Assembly (NCBI GenBank): GCA_900095095.1
Contig: FMBT01000242.1
Span: 1-38,091 of the forward strand
DNA length: 38,091 nucleotides
Source: Fragilariopsis cylindrus CCMP1102
Lineage: Eukaryota > Bacillariophyta > Bacillariophyceae > Bacillariales > Bacillariaceae
Reading direction: 5' to 3'
Shown: piece after piece, positions 1-10,898 of the stretch
Position numbering within the stretch: position 1 is the stretch's first letter
Layout: each line of letters starts with the position of its first letter
Notes under the pieces: model-generated
Told to the model about the DNA's origin: nothing
Database searches by the model: none
The model's input: the letters and a program-made list of their open reading frames with translations, nothing else
Translations under genes and position numbers: made by a program

Positions 1-506
1 TATAACGTATTCTTGAACGTAGCCTGAAATTCGTATTCCGATACAATATTAATAACAAGTATGCCGATTCCATTTCACATTCTGAAAGTTACCCCAAGAT
101 ACAGCGTAACACTTGTACATATTTCAGATTTCACCAGGAATGAACTGTGACAAATGAAATAAAGATATATTTTAGCTTCCTTTCCAGATTGTATTACAGT
201 AGGTAACTAAAGAAAAAAACTAGAAATGCTATTATCTTAGCCCCTTACTATTTTAGTATTATATTCGTTTTCATTTTAGGAATTCAACATTTTACGAATG
301 AACATTAGAGAGACTATTGATGATTATTCACCACGAAATGCGTCCAAGTAGTGTGTTGAAAGTACGCTTTTTGTTAGCGGCAGCTACTTTATTTTTATAC
401 ATATGCATTTACTCCCTGTTTTCAACGCACAGAGCTTTGACTATACAGACGAACGTCTCGGGGCAAGAAATTATAGTGGTGGTAATGATACTGTTATATT
501 CTTATT
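1..506. other. Left flank without a supportable gene
   Basis: This AT-rich stretch lies downstream of the stop codon of the glutaredoxin gene. I see no conserved protein, RNA gene or repeat in it. A 79-codon open frame at 317-556 has no recognisable features and runs into the antisense of the glutaredoxin 3' end, so it is not annotated. Part of the segment is presumably the 3' untranslated region of the neighbour. Confidence 0.5.
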
Positions 507-1942
507 TTAAGCCTTTAGCATGTCTGCTAATTCATCCGTTTCCTTCAATTCTATAATTATGTCTAATCCACCTAATAATTCACCTTTTACATATAATTGT
601 GGAAACGTTGGCCAATCTGAAAATTCTTTTAATCCCTGTCGAACTTCATCATCTTCTAATATATTAAATGCATCATACGGTTCACCCGTTTCATCTAATA
701 TACCAACAATTGTACGAGAAAATCCGCATTCAGGTCCACTGGGTAATCCTTTCATAAATAACATAATGTTCGAACGATTTACTAGTTTGGTCAAACGATC
801 ATGAAGTGATTCAGAAGTGGTGTTAATTACTGTTGCTGTGGAGGTGATGTCCTTAATATCCCATTCTTCCTTTAATGATCCATCTGCGGCAGTCTCTTTA
901 AGAATATCTAAACCACCCATTAATTCACCTTTGACATACTGTATTAGATAATATTAGATTTTGTAGATTGATTGTCAAAAAGAAAACGAGAAATAAATAA
1001 CAGAACAAAAATAGATTTCAAATTAGGGAATTGCAATCACCAAAGCATCATAACGATTGAAATTCGCCGTCGTCAACAATGACAAAATATGTTAATAACA
1101 CACCAAAAATCCTGGTTTTTTTTAACTTTTCTCTCTATGAAAGATAATATTCCTCTATTCTTTCACCAACAACAACTACTATTAGCACATACGCTATTAG
1201 TTACATCATATTATATACGTACAATTTGTGGATACGTTGGCCAATCAGAGTAGACTTTTAGTTCTTGTCGAACATCTTCATCGGATAAGATATCAAAACT
1301 TCCAAATGGGACTTCATTTTCATTTAATAGTTCAATTGCTTGTCGAGAAAAACCACATTGAGGTTTGTTTGGGTTACCCTTCATGAACAACATCACAGTA
1401 TCACCACGAATTAATCGTTCTAATCGGTCATTCAATGCCTGTTTTGGATCATGATCATTATTATTATTATTATTCTTTGATGATGCTGATGCTGCGGATG
1501 CTGATGCTGATGCAGATGATGATGTCGTCCCACCACCATTGTCATCTTCCTCATTATTAGTCCGTGCCTGAATCAGTCGTTGGACGGCGAGTGTAACATG
1601 AGATGGATCACTCAACACTTCACCCTCCAGTCTTTCCCAAACGGTATCAGTAGTAGTATTTAATAACAAAATGACGGTGGGGACCATCGTGACATTATAT
1701 TTTTCGGAAAGGTCTGAAACATTTTCGGCATCGATATTTCCAAATAAAACGTCGTTACCACCACTACTGTTGTTGTTGCTTTGTGCCAAAGCATTTAATA
1801 CCATTTTCAACATCGGACAGGCTTCATGCCAGTCCGCACCAAATAAAAGGACCGCCTTCTTTGATTTATTGTTACTACTATTGCCAAGACCATTAGTCAA
1901 GGCATCGAATGAATCGATCTCAATCAAAGCGTTAGTGCTCAT
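507..1942 (-). CDS. GRX3: Multidomain monothiol glutaredoxin (PICOT/GRX3 type: Trx-Grx-Grx)
   Basis: Two exons, 1942-1223 and 938-507, are joined across a 284 bp phase-0 intron (donor GTACGT, acceptor ATACAG) and give about 383 residues. An N-terminal thioredoxin-like domain ([13 protein letters not shown], active site degenerate with a single Cys) is followed by an Asn/Ser/Ala-rich linker and two monothiol glutaredoxin domains. Both carry the CGFS active site (KPQCGFSRQ and GPECGFSRT) and the PTYPQ/PTFPQ and GGLDI glutathione-contact segments. The intron interrupts the first Grx domain between PQI and YVKGEL. The family forms glutathione-ligated [2Fe-2S] dimers and serves cytosolic/nuclear iron-sulfur trafficking and iron sensing. 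I start at the ATG giving [10 protein letters not shown], because the 9 residues from the upstream in-frame ATG at 1969 look unrelated to the domain. Family assignment is firm; the gene symbol is by architecture. Confidence 0.93.
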
Positions 1943-2362
1943 GATTAAAAAATTGCTGTGTTGCTGCAAAGAAAGATGGGAAGTAGAAATGAGGATACGG
2001 GAAGACGATCGAGAACTATTTCTTCAATGCAAGTAGTAATTGAATGGGTTTCAATTCGATTAATACTGTTTTCAAAAAGAATGACATGTATTGTTTGTGG
2101 TGGTCTTCAAGTCTACTGTACGCAAAAATCAGAGCAAAAATACGAATGAATTTGCTTTCCTCGAATGTTTCGTGCCTAACGCGCGCAGTAAATATGCTAC
2201 TACAGTATTAACGTTACAAAGAAATCCCTATCCAAATACTGTACTAAATCCTACAGTACATTAAAATTATATTTTGAATTCTTGCTAAAGTAATAATGAA
2301 TACCATCATACTAAATGTCGCTCTAGTTTGCTCGGTAATTATAACAGTATCTTTTTTACTAG

Positions 2363-4348
2363 CTAGGTGGATATCCCATAATCATTGCGTTCTAGTAGTA
2401 TTATGTTATCCTCCGACTCTTCTTCGGTTTGATTCTGCAAATCATTCTGTGGTTGTTGGATCATTCCATATTCTAGTAGTTGTTCTTGTTTCTGCAGGAA
2501 GGATGCACGGAGGTATCCAACAATAGCCACGACAGCAGACACGATCACGATCAGTTCAAAGGTCCAAACATCGTGGAGAGTACCATCGTTGTATTCGATA
2601 CAATATCGACTGGGTGTCTCACAAAGTAAAGCGAAGGTCACTGTCCCCCCAAAGATGAAAAAGAGAGGACAAAAGAAAAAAAGCAGGAACAGAAGGAATT
2701 TTGAAATAATGGCGAGTACAGTAAGTAAAGATTCAACGACGAGAACATCAACAGAAACAGAGAAAATAGAATTATAAAATAAAAAACAACGAATAGCAAT
2801 ATTCTACAAATAAACTAATCTAGGCGACTTACGTATGTAACCAACACCACTCGCAATTCCGTTTTGAAGAATGATGTTCGCGAAGGCACCTTCATTTTCG
2901 TATGCGAAGTAATCGGCAAAGGTCGCCCGGAGTGTACCCTCAAACGTCGCTCGTCCCGTACCATGGAAGGCATACACTGCAATCAACGCGGCCCAGCCAT
3001 ATTCGCTAGCATCCGGTTGTACTATGAAGGGCAGGACGACACCTCCAAAACACAGTGCACCAAAAATTAAGATTGGACCTTTTCCTATGATTGGAGAAAT
3101 ACGACCAAAAAATAGACTCATACCTGCTGCTACCATGGGTACCACTGATGACAATAAACCAATATACTTGGAATCGGGATCGTGTAAGGCGACTGGGACC
3201 ACTTGTCCGTTGATATAGGAATTTAAAAATGCTGCGGTAAAGCCAAATACAGCATTTAAACCGATCATCTTTTCGACGATATAATGGAGGCAAAGAAGAA
3301 AAGCGTTAGTCACACATACATGCACAAGCACATGCATGTAGAATGAAAGATTTGTCCTATTTTCTGGCCTTACATATTTCATTTTCGGATCCCGAACGAG
3401 GAGGCGTAACGCTGCCGTCACCTTGTAAAGTGCGCCTTTGTGATCATCATCGTCGTCGTTGCCTACATTATTATCGTTATTATTGTTCATGTCATTATCG
3501 TTATCGTTATTGCTATCGCTATCGCTATTATTATCGTTATCGTTATTGTTATCATTATTCGTATCATTATCGTTATCGTTATCGTCCGTTTCTCGATATT
3601 CGTAAATAATTGGCAATGCCAATGTCGATAGGAACGCAATGATTGTATAGATCTTAAAGATTGCTGCCCACGAGCATATTTCAAATTCCAATAACACTGA
3701 AGATAACAACTTGAGAGCGACTTCTTCCGACAGGTACAGAAACGCAAAGTATCCTGCTAAACTGGCTGTGGATTCTTCGACCGGTCGTTGTAATTTCTGT
3801 GCATGATCCTGGCTGGCAAATAAAAAGTAGGCTCCCTGTGAGACCCATAAAAATCCTGCACCGATCCCCCCAATCACCGCACCGGAATAGGCTGCTAATT
3901 CTTTATTTCGAAAGGTAATATTATCGTGTGTCGCCACAAAAAAACAACCCACGTACGCGCAATAACAGAGCATACCCAAACACATGGAGTTACGAGGACC
4001 GAAGCGTTTTACAATGTATGTCGAACCCAATAATGCCGATGCGGCGTACGTAATCATTAAGATTGCCGACTGCCAGGCACCCACCGATCCCAAACGAGCG
4101 GAGGCAATTCCTAAACAGGACACGACACAACCATGATTGGCACCAAACAGGACACTCATGACAATAAAATTTCCTAAAGTTCTTCGTGCCCCGATATGAT
4201 CGGGCCGACGAAATCCTTCTTCTTCTCGTCTATCATTATTATCGTCGGTATCCATCCTCTGATAGGATGTAATGGCAGCGGCGGCAATTCGAGAGGGATC
4301 GTCGTCGTCGTCTTTGCTGTTGTTGGATGCTGATGGACCTGACACCAT
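2363..4348 (-). CDS. UNC93-like major facilitator superfamily membrane protein
   Basis: Two exons, 4348-2833 and 2640-2363, with a 192 bp phase-1 intron (donor GTAAGT, acceptor GGACAG), encode 597 residues. The hydrophobic pattern fits an MFS protein of the UNC93 family: an N-terminal half with FGANHGCVVSCLGIASARLG and the RFGPRNSMCLGMLCY loop, then a C-terminal half with SSVVPMVAAGMSLFFGR and AFHGTGRATFEGTLRATFADYF. The intron falls inside a C-terminal helix, and exon 2 supplies the last membrane span (ELIVIVSAVVAIVGYL) and an acidic tail. A central loop of about 40 Asp/Asn/Ser residues (roughly 253-293) comes from a hexanucleotide microsatellite and sits where the cytoplasmic loop between the two six-helix bundles is expected. 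The transported substrate is unknown; animal UNC93 proteins act as regulators or chaperones rather than proven transporters. Confidence 0.85.
3475..3592. repeat. Imperfect hexanucleotide microsatellite (CGTTAT/CGCTAT-type) inside the UNC93-like gene
   Basis: Tandem variants of a TTATCG-type unit, degenerated with ATT triplets, run for about 115 bases and encode the Asp/Asn-rich loop of the membrane protein on the minus strand. The reading frame is preserved throughout, as expected for a repeat that changes length in multiples of three. Confidence 0.85.
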
Positions 4349-6180
4349 AATTACGTTACGATTTCTGGTTGTGGTTAGTTAACACTAGATACGATACGAT
4401 GCTCTCTTGTTATTAGTTTTTTCTATTATACAGTATTGTTCCAATTCTTTACCACTAGACTAGATATTTACCACTGCATGGTAGATACGATGTTCTCTCG
4501 TTTAGTTTTTATATTTATTTTATTGTTTGTTTGTTGTTTGTTGTTTTGTGTTGTGTCAATCAATCGTGAATTCTGACTCACTCGATCACTCTTAAGAAAA
4601 AGTTTTATCACAATAACTTTTATATTTAGGGACAGGACTCTCCCTAGAACTGTGTTTTTAAGTACAGTAACTATTTTAAATTCTAATAAGTTGTACTGGT
4701 CCCACCCCCATTAATGTTATTCCCAAAATTTTAAGCAAAATCACACTACTAGTCTACGAAAATCTATGATAAAAACTAGGTTTGAATTATAAGTTAGTCC
4801 TAATTTCTAACCTAGTTAAAAGATGCAGTGTGTTTAATTAAAACTAAAATGGCTGTAAAAGTTCAGGTGTGTTCAAAAACGCGTAAGGTTGAAGTGTTTT
4901 GCCTGTAGTAGTAGTACTTGTATAGAAGTATAAGTAAGTGTAATATAATATAGAAATACATCAAATCTATTTATTTGTTCTATGTACCAAGATAATACTA
5001 TAATTTTTATGTTCAATGTGTACCATCAAAATTGTTCGAATAAATTTCTTTTATCCACAAACACTCATTTTATCCACAAACACGCTGGGGGAGGAGGGGG
5101 GTAATAAACTGTGGCAACAAAAGTAGAGACAACATCTTTTCATTTCAGAAATTGAACCACACACTTTCCTTTGCTAGCTCCTCTTTGAATACTACACATT
5201 TATGTGGGTGCGGTGCAGTGGAGGTATATTTTAAGGAAAACACCAGTTTATTTATGTGGACAGCAAGCAAAATGCTCAATATGTCGAGAATTTTCTAGAA
5301 TTTTCTCCAAAAGCACAGAATAAGTTGCCCATGCTTTGAGAAGGGTTTTACATATCTTCTTTGTCCACAAAATATTAGCGTTGTTTGTTCTTTTCATATC
5401 AATTTTCCTTTATTTACCCTCATTGTCTGCCATTTTGATCAATTTGATCACTGTTTGCACTGTTGTTGCTGCTTGTTTGCAGCGTAGTTTTTGTGGTTGC
5501 GGACAAACTTTTGTCTATAGAACTGTTCAGTTAGACTAGTGATAATAGGTCATACAATTAGAGTAGTCAAAAGTGTGTTGTTAAGAGTATTATAGACAAG
5601 ATATATGCAATTAGATTCTATTGCATTTGGCTAGTGTTATGGTGGTAACTGATGTGCCAATGTGCCAATTAGCGATGCCGGTTGTAACAGCACAAGGAGG
5701 CTATATATAGAAGGAGGATGCTAGTGCACAGGGTGTCATGGTGGTCTCAACAGTGAGAAGATAATGCATGTTATATATAATATGTGAGAGCATCCATGGC
5801 CAGCTGTCCCAATCTTTGCTCTATCAGCATTATTTCTGTCTTCAATGTGACCATACCTTTTCTTTGCATTGGTTTTGTACAGTAATGAGCAGTTACTTTC
5901 CTGAAAAATGCTTTGGTGAACCAATAAAAGTTAAACTGTATTAAACATTGTTGACGATTAAAATGCACTCAATATCATGACATGTTCATGAATAATAAAA
6001 GTACTACTAGGCTGTAAACTATAAAAGTTCTTAATGCATAATATGTATATAGTAGAATAGTATAAATCACTGGAACAAAATACTCTCTATATATTAATTT
6101 ATAGTATTGCTACAACAGTGGTTGTGAAAAAAAAGTAGCTGTCAATCGATGGAAGGATGGATGGGTTGGCATGAAATAAT
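4349..6180. other. 1.8 kb intergenic region without a supportable gene
   Basis: It lies between the start of the UNC93-like gene and the 3' end of the FCP gene. Open frames here (for example 5336-5539 and 5736-5968) are short, lack conserved motifs and are not annotated. Two imperfect copies of TTTATCCACAAACAC lie at about 5047-5083, followed by a G-rich run near 5085-5102. I found no tRNA-like fold and no transposon termini. Confidence 0.5.
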
Positions 6181-6965
6181 TTATGGTAAGATGTTTCCAG
6201 GAAGGATTGAAACACCCAAACCTTCGTGTACAACAAGACCCCAGATACCCATCATAGCAGCACGTCCGTTGTTTAATTCGATTTTGCGCTTCTTCAGTTT
6301 GGTTTCAGCATCAAATTTATCCCAACCGAAGTCAAGGGATCCATTACGGTAATCACCAACGAATTCCGCTTCGTTGTCTAACCATTCCGCGTCACGGTTC
6401 ACAATTGTGGCAACAGCCATAAAGGCGAGCATTTGAAGAAGGACGTTTTGTCCATCCTTGGAGGCAAGAAGATAATCGAATGCCTTAAGTCCAGCAGGGA
6501 CATCTCCGGCACCAGGGAATCTGATTCCTGCGGCGGTGACCAAGTATCCTGTCACAGCCAACATAGAAACACGTCCGTGTGTGAGTTCGTATTCTCTGAG
6601 CATATCGAATTTTTTTTGGCTTCCATCTTCGATCAGGCCTAAAGGATCGAAAAGACCAAGCTGTTTTATTGAAAATTAGAAAGAGAAGGAACGGAAAGAA
6701 ATAAGAAATTTGATTGGGGAAACATAAATGGTCTTAAAAGAACGAACCACTCGACTAGACTAGGTAGTTTCGTTAACATTATTATCAAATAAAGCTTAAC
6801 AACACCCAACAACGACAACGATAAACTTACGGGAGCCATGGCACCGAAATCATCGGAGAATGCCTTTGCCTCGACGGCAGAAGAAGCACGTCCTTGTTGG
6901 GAAGGTGCGAAAGCAGCGGCAGAACCGGCGGCGGCAGCGATAAGAGTAAGTGTGAATGTGTTCAT
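6181..6965 (-). CDS. Fucoxanthin-chlorophyll a/c-binding light-harvesting protein (LHCF-type)
   Basis: Two exons, 6965-6831 and 6660-6181, with a 170 bp phase-0 intron (GTAAGT..ACAG) encode 204 residues, the usual FCP length. The leader MNTFTLTLIAAAAGSAAAFAP is an ER signal peptide ending in AAAFAP, the ASAFAP-like cleavage site of diatom plastid import. The mature protein has LGLFDPLGL, the first chlorophyll-binding helix with ELTHGRVSMLAVTGYLV (ExxHxR), a middle helix and the third helix with KIELNNGRAAMMGIWGLVVHE (ExxNGR). These Glu, His and Asn residues are the chlorophyll ligands of the family. It acts in the thylakoid membrane as an antenna protein binding fucoxanthin and chlorophylls a and c. 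It is divergently paired with the oxidoreductase starting at 7500. The start is chosen because the leader begins there directly; an upstream in-frame ATG adds unrelated residues. Confidence 0.95.
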
Positions 6966-7499
6966 TGTGAATGTTTTTATTGTTATTTTATGACGTCTGT
7001 ATTTGATACTTGAGATTGGCAATGAGCCTCTTTACGTATATTATCTCGCAAATTTAGCTAGTGAGAAAAAGAACAACAACGATCTTGCTGTTCAACATTC
7101 AAAAGATCGGCAATGAGAAATATGGGTCGTTAGGGTACGTGTTCTATTTCCTCCGACATACTTACGTACTTAGTAGTATTTTCCAAGAAAAACACTAAAT
7201 AATGCCTTGACGATACGGCACGCGAATTTCGTGACAAAAGTCGGCAGACAGTACGTGTTCTATTTCAATTGAACATACTACGTATCATATATATAGTAGA
7301 TATTAAACTAGCATATGATACTTACCTACTGTATGCGCTATTGATAGTCGGATAGTCTGTAACCAAACACCACCAGATCTAGATTTTCTTTCAAATTCGA
7401 GATGCCGACAATGAACAATGCGGTACCGTATATGCCACAACAATCGAAACCAGAATTAAAATTTCTCATCTAAAGTAAACTTAGATATATTAGTCAACG
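6966..7499. promoter_or_regulatory. Divergent intergenic promoter region between FCP and Gfo/Idh/MocA genes
   Basis: The 534 bp between two divergent start codons must contain both promoters. A 16-base direct repeat, GTACGTGTTCTATTTC, occurs at about 7136-7150 and again at 7251-7266. Variants of GGCAATGAG recur at about 7018, 7110 and, as GACAATGAA, at 7405. Repeated words in a short bidirectional promoter are candidate factor-binding sites, but no named element is recognised. Confidence 0.4.
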
Positions 7500-8618
7500 A
7501 TGGCTACTGCTGCTACTACCGGATCACCAAATCAATGTGAAGTACTCTTAATCGGATGTGGAAACCCACTTAAATCGATGGGCGGGTATCATGCACTCCA
7601 AATTCTTGATAATCGTGTACCGGATGCAAAACTCAAGTACGTTGTTGAACCGTGGTATTTTTCGGAGGCAGCAAGCAGTGCACCAGGTCATGATGAATTT
7701 CATTTGTGGAGGAAAGATCAAGAATCAAAAAATGGGATTGTGTTTCTCTCAAAAGTATCCGATGTTCCTCTCCTGAGGATGGGGTACTTCGATTGGCTAT
7801 TATTAGTGCCCGAACAGCAGACAATCCAGCTTTATTAGAAGCATCTGTCGATATTGGTTGTAAAGCAATCTATTTAGAAAAACCTGGAGCTACATCCGTT
7901 GACGAATTATTGAAATGCGTAACAAAGCTAACGAAGCAAATGTCAAAGTTTATATGGGATTTAACAAAAATGTATCAAGTTACTTGGATTTGTCGAGAGA
8001 CTTTGCTAAAAATCATAACGGTAAATGCGATGTAACATTTTTACACAATAATAATTACAAAAATACAAAAGAAGAACTATCCGAATGCTTTGAACGGAAT
8101 TCCGAAGGAATGTTAAAAAATATGGCTATCCATGAACTTGCGATTGCTGTTACATATTATGGTATTACTGTCGAAACTATTGCAGAAGTTATTGCTGATA
8201 AAGAATATTCCAGTCTTCAAACACTAACAGGACCATCGTCGGGAAACAAATAACCGATTTTGATAAATTAAGATTCAAGTTAGTAACTAAGGATGGTGTA
8301 GAAATTAATATCGCTGCCGATCGTTGTGGTGGTGATGATTCTGTTGGGATCATTACGGATGCACAAACAGGTCATGAATTAGCAAGATTTAGTATGCCCG
8401 ATGAGGCAACGATCGCAAACATCCCAACCCTAAAAGAAAAATACGGTGATGCAATGCCATATTTCTTTACACAAGATCCGGATTATCTCAAATTAAAAAC
8501 CTTAGTTGTTAGTAATTTCGTTCATGGTACACCAGCGACTGGGGTTGCTGATATTGATATTGCAATTGAAACCTTAAAAGTTGCTGAATATCTTACTCCA
8601 TTCTTCAAGAGCAACTAA
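7500..8618 (+). CDS. Gfo/Idh/MocA-family NAD(P)-dependent oxidoreductase (reading frame broken three times)
   Basis: The N-terminal Rossmann strand reads CEVLLIGCGNPLKSMGGYHAL. The segment IYLEKPGATSVDEL carries the EKP motif whose Lys is catalytic in this family, followed by NVKVYMGFNKNV and a C-terminal alpha/beta domain. The frame changes near 7770, 7911 and 8243. Each change means that exactly one base is missing, and 1119 + 3 bases gives a closed 373-residue protein of normal family length. Between breaks there is no decay: no internal stops and all motifs are intact. I infer consensus errors, though a young pseudogene is possible. The family oxidises or reduces sugars, inositols or related carbonyl substrates with a nicotinamide cofactor; the substrate here cannot be told. 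Confidence 0.8.
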
Positions 8619-8909
8619 AACAATGATAACAACAACAACAACGAAAATGAATACTACGAAAATACTCTTCTGGTAATTTAATGAACTAAAAAACAAGCTA
8701 CACAGCTATGACATAATGCTATAGAAATTGATACATTTTATAATAAGTTATGAAAAAGAGTTTCGCTCACTCTTGTATATTGAATTAGGCTACTGGGTTA
8801 TCGATACATTCGACACCGGTAGTAGCAGTAGTAACGAGCATTAGATCCAGACCTTATGACCTAGTTTTATGTTTTTAAAAGTACAACGTGCTTACATCTA
8901 CAAGTATTC

Positions 8910-9605
8910 TCAATCGTTCTCCGACTCACTCTCGCCCATCAACTGAAGTTCTCGAGTTATCAGGAGGATGGCAAGAGAACTTTTAACTTCGCTACCATCA
9001 TCATTCGTTATCAAGGGATTAGTATTGATCTCGTCGCTTTCATTATTATTGTTGTAACTGTTACTGTTACTGTTACTGTCATCGTTGTTGTTGTAATTAC
9101 TTTTATCATCATCATTTTTATTGTTCCTGTAGCTTCCTTTGCCCGTAGACTTCGTCAAGAGTCTCCTTATTGATCGGAACGGTTTAAATAATGGCCTTGT
9201 TTCCTTCATGGATGTCTCTTTTTCCAATTTCGTTGAACCCATTACTTGGGTATCGTCCTCCATTTTATCGTCACCCGCAACATCCCTCTTAGAACGCCGA
9301 AAAGGGTTGTGTAATCGATTCGCCAATGAGCGAGATGATAATGCCGACTTACCGGTAACAAACTCAATGTCACTGGCATCAATCTCATCCATATTATCTA
9401 TGTTGCTGCTATCATCATCGAGTCCAAATGCTGAGCTCGACAATCTTCTCATCGAGCTAGAGCGTTCTGGCAAAGGAATTCGATCTAAATTGAATTCTCT
9501 AGAGCATAGTTCCGTCCTATGCGATCTGCTCATATACAGCCTCCGAGTACCAATTTCACCCCTCCTCGGTCGTAAGAAACGCGATGGCTCTCTTCGAGAA
9601 TTCAT
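8910..9605 (-). CDS. Hypothetical intrinsically disordered protein
   Basis: A single uninterrupted frame of 231 residues begins MNSRREPSRFLRPRRGE. It has an Arg/Ser-rich N-terminus, a Ser/Asp-rich middle, a short basic patch (FRSIRRLLTKSTGKGSYR), then an Asn/Asp/Ser run from a GTT/GTTACT microsatellite, and ends in SSLAILLITRELQLMGESESEND. No domain is recognised and there is no signal peptide or membrane span. The conserved-looking C-terminal helix SSLAILLITRELQL might be a short interaction segment. Coding status rests on length and on amino-acid runs like those of proven genes in the window. Confidence 0.5.
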   Translation of the reverse strand: MNSRREPSRFLRPRRGEIGTRRLYMSRSHRTELCSREFNLDRIPLPERSSSMRRLSSSAFGLDDDSSNIDNMDEIDASDIEFVTGKSALSSRSLANRLHNPFRRSKRDVAGDDKMEDDTQVMGSTKLEKETSMKETRPLFKPFRSIRRLLTKSTGKGSYRNNKNDDDKSNYNNNDDSNSNSNSYNNNNESDEINTNPLITNDDGSEVKSSLAILLITRELQLMGESESEND

Positions 9606-9754
9606 GGTTTTTGATTATTATACATGTATAGAGAGATGATACTTCTGTAGTCTGTAGAGGCAGAGAGATACTTTTTATTATTTATATACTATTGAGCAGG
9701 AATAAAAACTTATGTCTCTACATGAACATCTACCGCTCTGCATGCGGTGTGAGC

Positions 9755-9768
9755 TACCGCATGCGGTA
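9755..9768. repeat. Perfect 14-bp palindrome TACCGCATGCGGTA with a degenerate copy beside it
   Basis: The palindrome is preceded at 9731-9748 by a related copy in which TACCGC and GCATGCGGT are separated by TCT. Together they can form alternative hairpins. No factor is recognised for it. It lies about 110 bp from the inverted-repeat element. Confidence 0.7.
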
Positions 9769-9878
9769 TCAATAAAGAGGCAGGAAGGGTGAAGAAAGTA
9801 CCTACTGTAGTACTCTAAGGAGAGATCTAAGCAAGAAGAGCGAAGAATGAGGTTTTTCATGAAACCGAACCCACCCTA

Positions 9879-10094
9879 CTTCCTCCGGGCAACGCATAAT
9901 TCGTACGTGCTATCGTTGGAATTATTACACCAAAAAAAGTGCTTTGAACCCTTAAAATCTTCGTAAAATCTTCGCTTATTTTTATTTTTTTTCGTACATT
10001 TCGCATTTTGTGAGTAGAATCAAGGTTTAGTGTGCTTTAGCCCATCTTAATTTTCAACAATAGCGCGTACGAATCGGGCGTTGCCCGGAGGAAG
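9879..10094. mobile_element. MITE-like element with ~47-bp terminal inverted repeats flanked by TA
   Basis: The left end (from 9879) begins CTTCCTCCGGGCAACGC, and the right end, read on the other strand from 10094, begins identically. Counting the flanking TA, the two arms match at about 40 of 47 positions, with perfect identity over the first 19. Both ends are bounded by TA, the target duplication expected for Tc1/mariner-type insertions. The 216 bp interior encodes nothing convincing. Non-autonomous element is the best reading; a chance hairpin of this length is unlikely. No transposase is present in the window. Confidence 0.6.
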
Positions 10095-10850
10095 TACTTA
10101 TTAACACACGTAAAAAACAAAACCGGTATGTTGTGAATGGAAAAATTGCGTACAGTGCGAACTTTAGTGGCATATGTTGGTAAAATGACTTTTGTCTTTT
10201 CTTCTGTTCTGCAACACATATCTGCAATATCTATGATTGGTGTCGGCATGCTCTTCGCATTGATTGGTGCGAATTCAGAACTAGAGTTGAGTGATATGAT
10301 GTGCCTAAAGATGTAAGTTATTATTCTACCTATTTTTCTTGGGGAGATTTGATAGTCAGCACCATGTAAACGGCTATTTAGAGAGGTACAATGATGGGTG
10401 GACAATGCATGTATTGAGCTACTACTGAGTACTCCCCATGCTGAATGCATGGTATGTGATGGTTTTATGATCTTTGTGTAGTTACTTAAATATGAGTCCT
10501 AATCTATCAAAGTAGTGTTGGGTATTCTTATAGCATGTACTTGTACTGCTCACTGTGTGCTTGCATACTATCAATATTAACACACAGTAGATATGCTTAC
10601 TATATTTGTTGAAATTAATCAATTTTAGTCACGAGGGAGTCAAGTCCCGTTTTTAAATTTTTAAATTGATACAGTAGCAGCAAAAGGCAAGAAAGAAGGA
10701 TCGAATATCAAATATTGAGGCAGAGTTCAGAGTTGCCCTCAAAAAAATGATCAGCACTATTAGTACTCATAATTCTTGTTTTACGATCAATCCAACAATG
10801 GTATGACGACTCGACTCTCATCGCTGTAAACATAGAAAAGAATACATTAC
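10095..10850. other. Intergenic region without a supportable gene
   Basis: A 137-codon minus-strand open frame (10037-10450) overlaps the inverted-repeat element and has no recognisable features. A short hairpin-capable pair, ACTGTGTG and CACACAGT, lies near 10551-10588. The stretch otherwise provides the 5' flank of the LarE-like gene. Confidence 0.4.
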
Positions 10851-10898
10851 ATGTTTGGGGGTTTATATGGCACTGCTGCCCACCGTCATCGGTCGTTG

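Noticed and set aside
3475..3592. CRISPR-like array of short regular repeats
   Set aside because: The units are 6-base microsatellite variants without spacers and encode the Asp/Asn loop of the membrane protein.
5047..5102. Possible origin or iteron site from TTATCCACA words
   Set aside because: TTATCCACA resembles a bacterial DnaA box, but two copies in a eukaryotic intergenic region next to a G-run are best seen as a small chance duplication.
10037..10450. 137-codon minus-strand open frame
   Set aside because: It overlaps the right arm of the inverted-repeat element, has no recognisable motif and no plausible composition.
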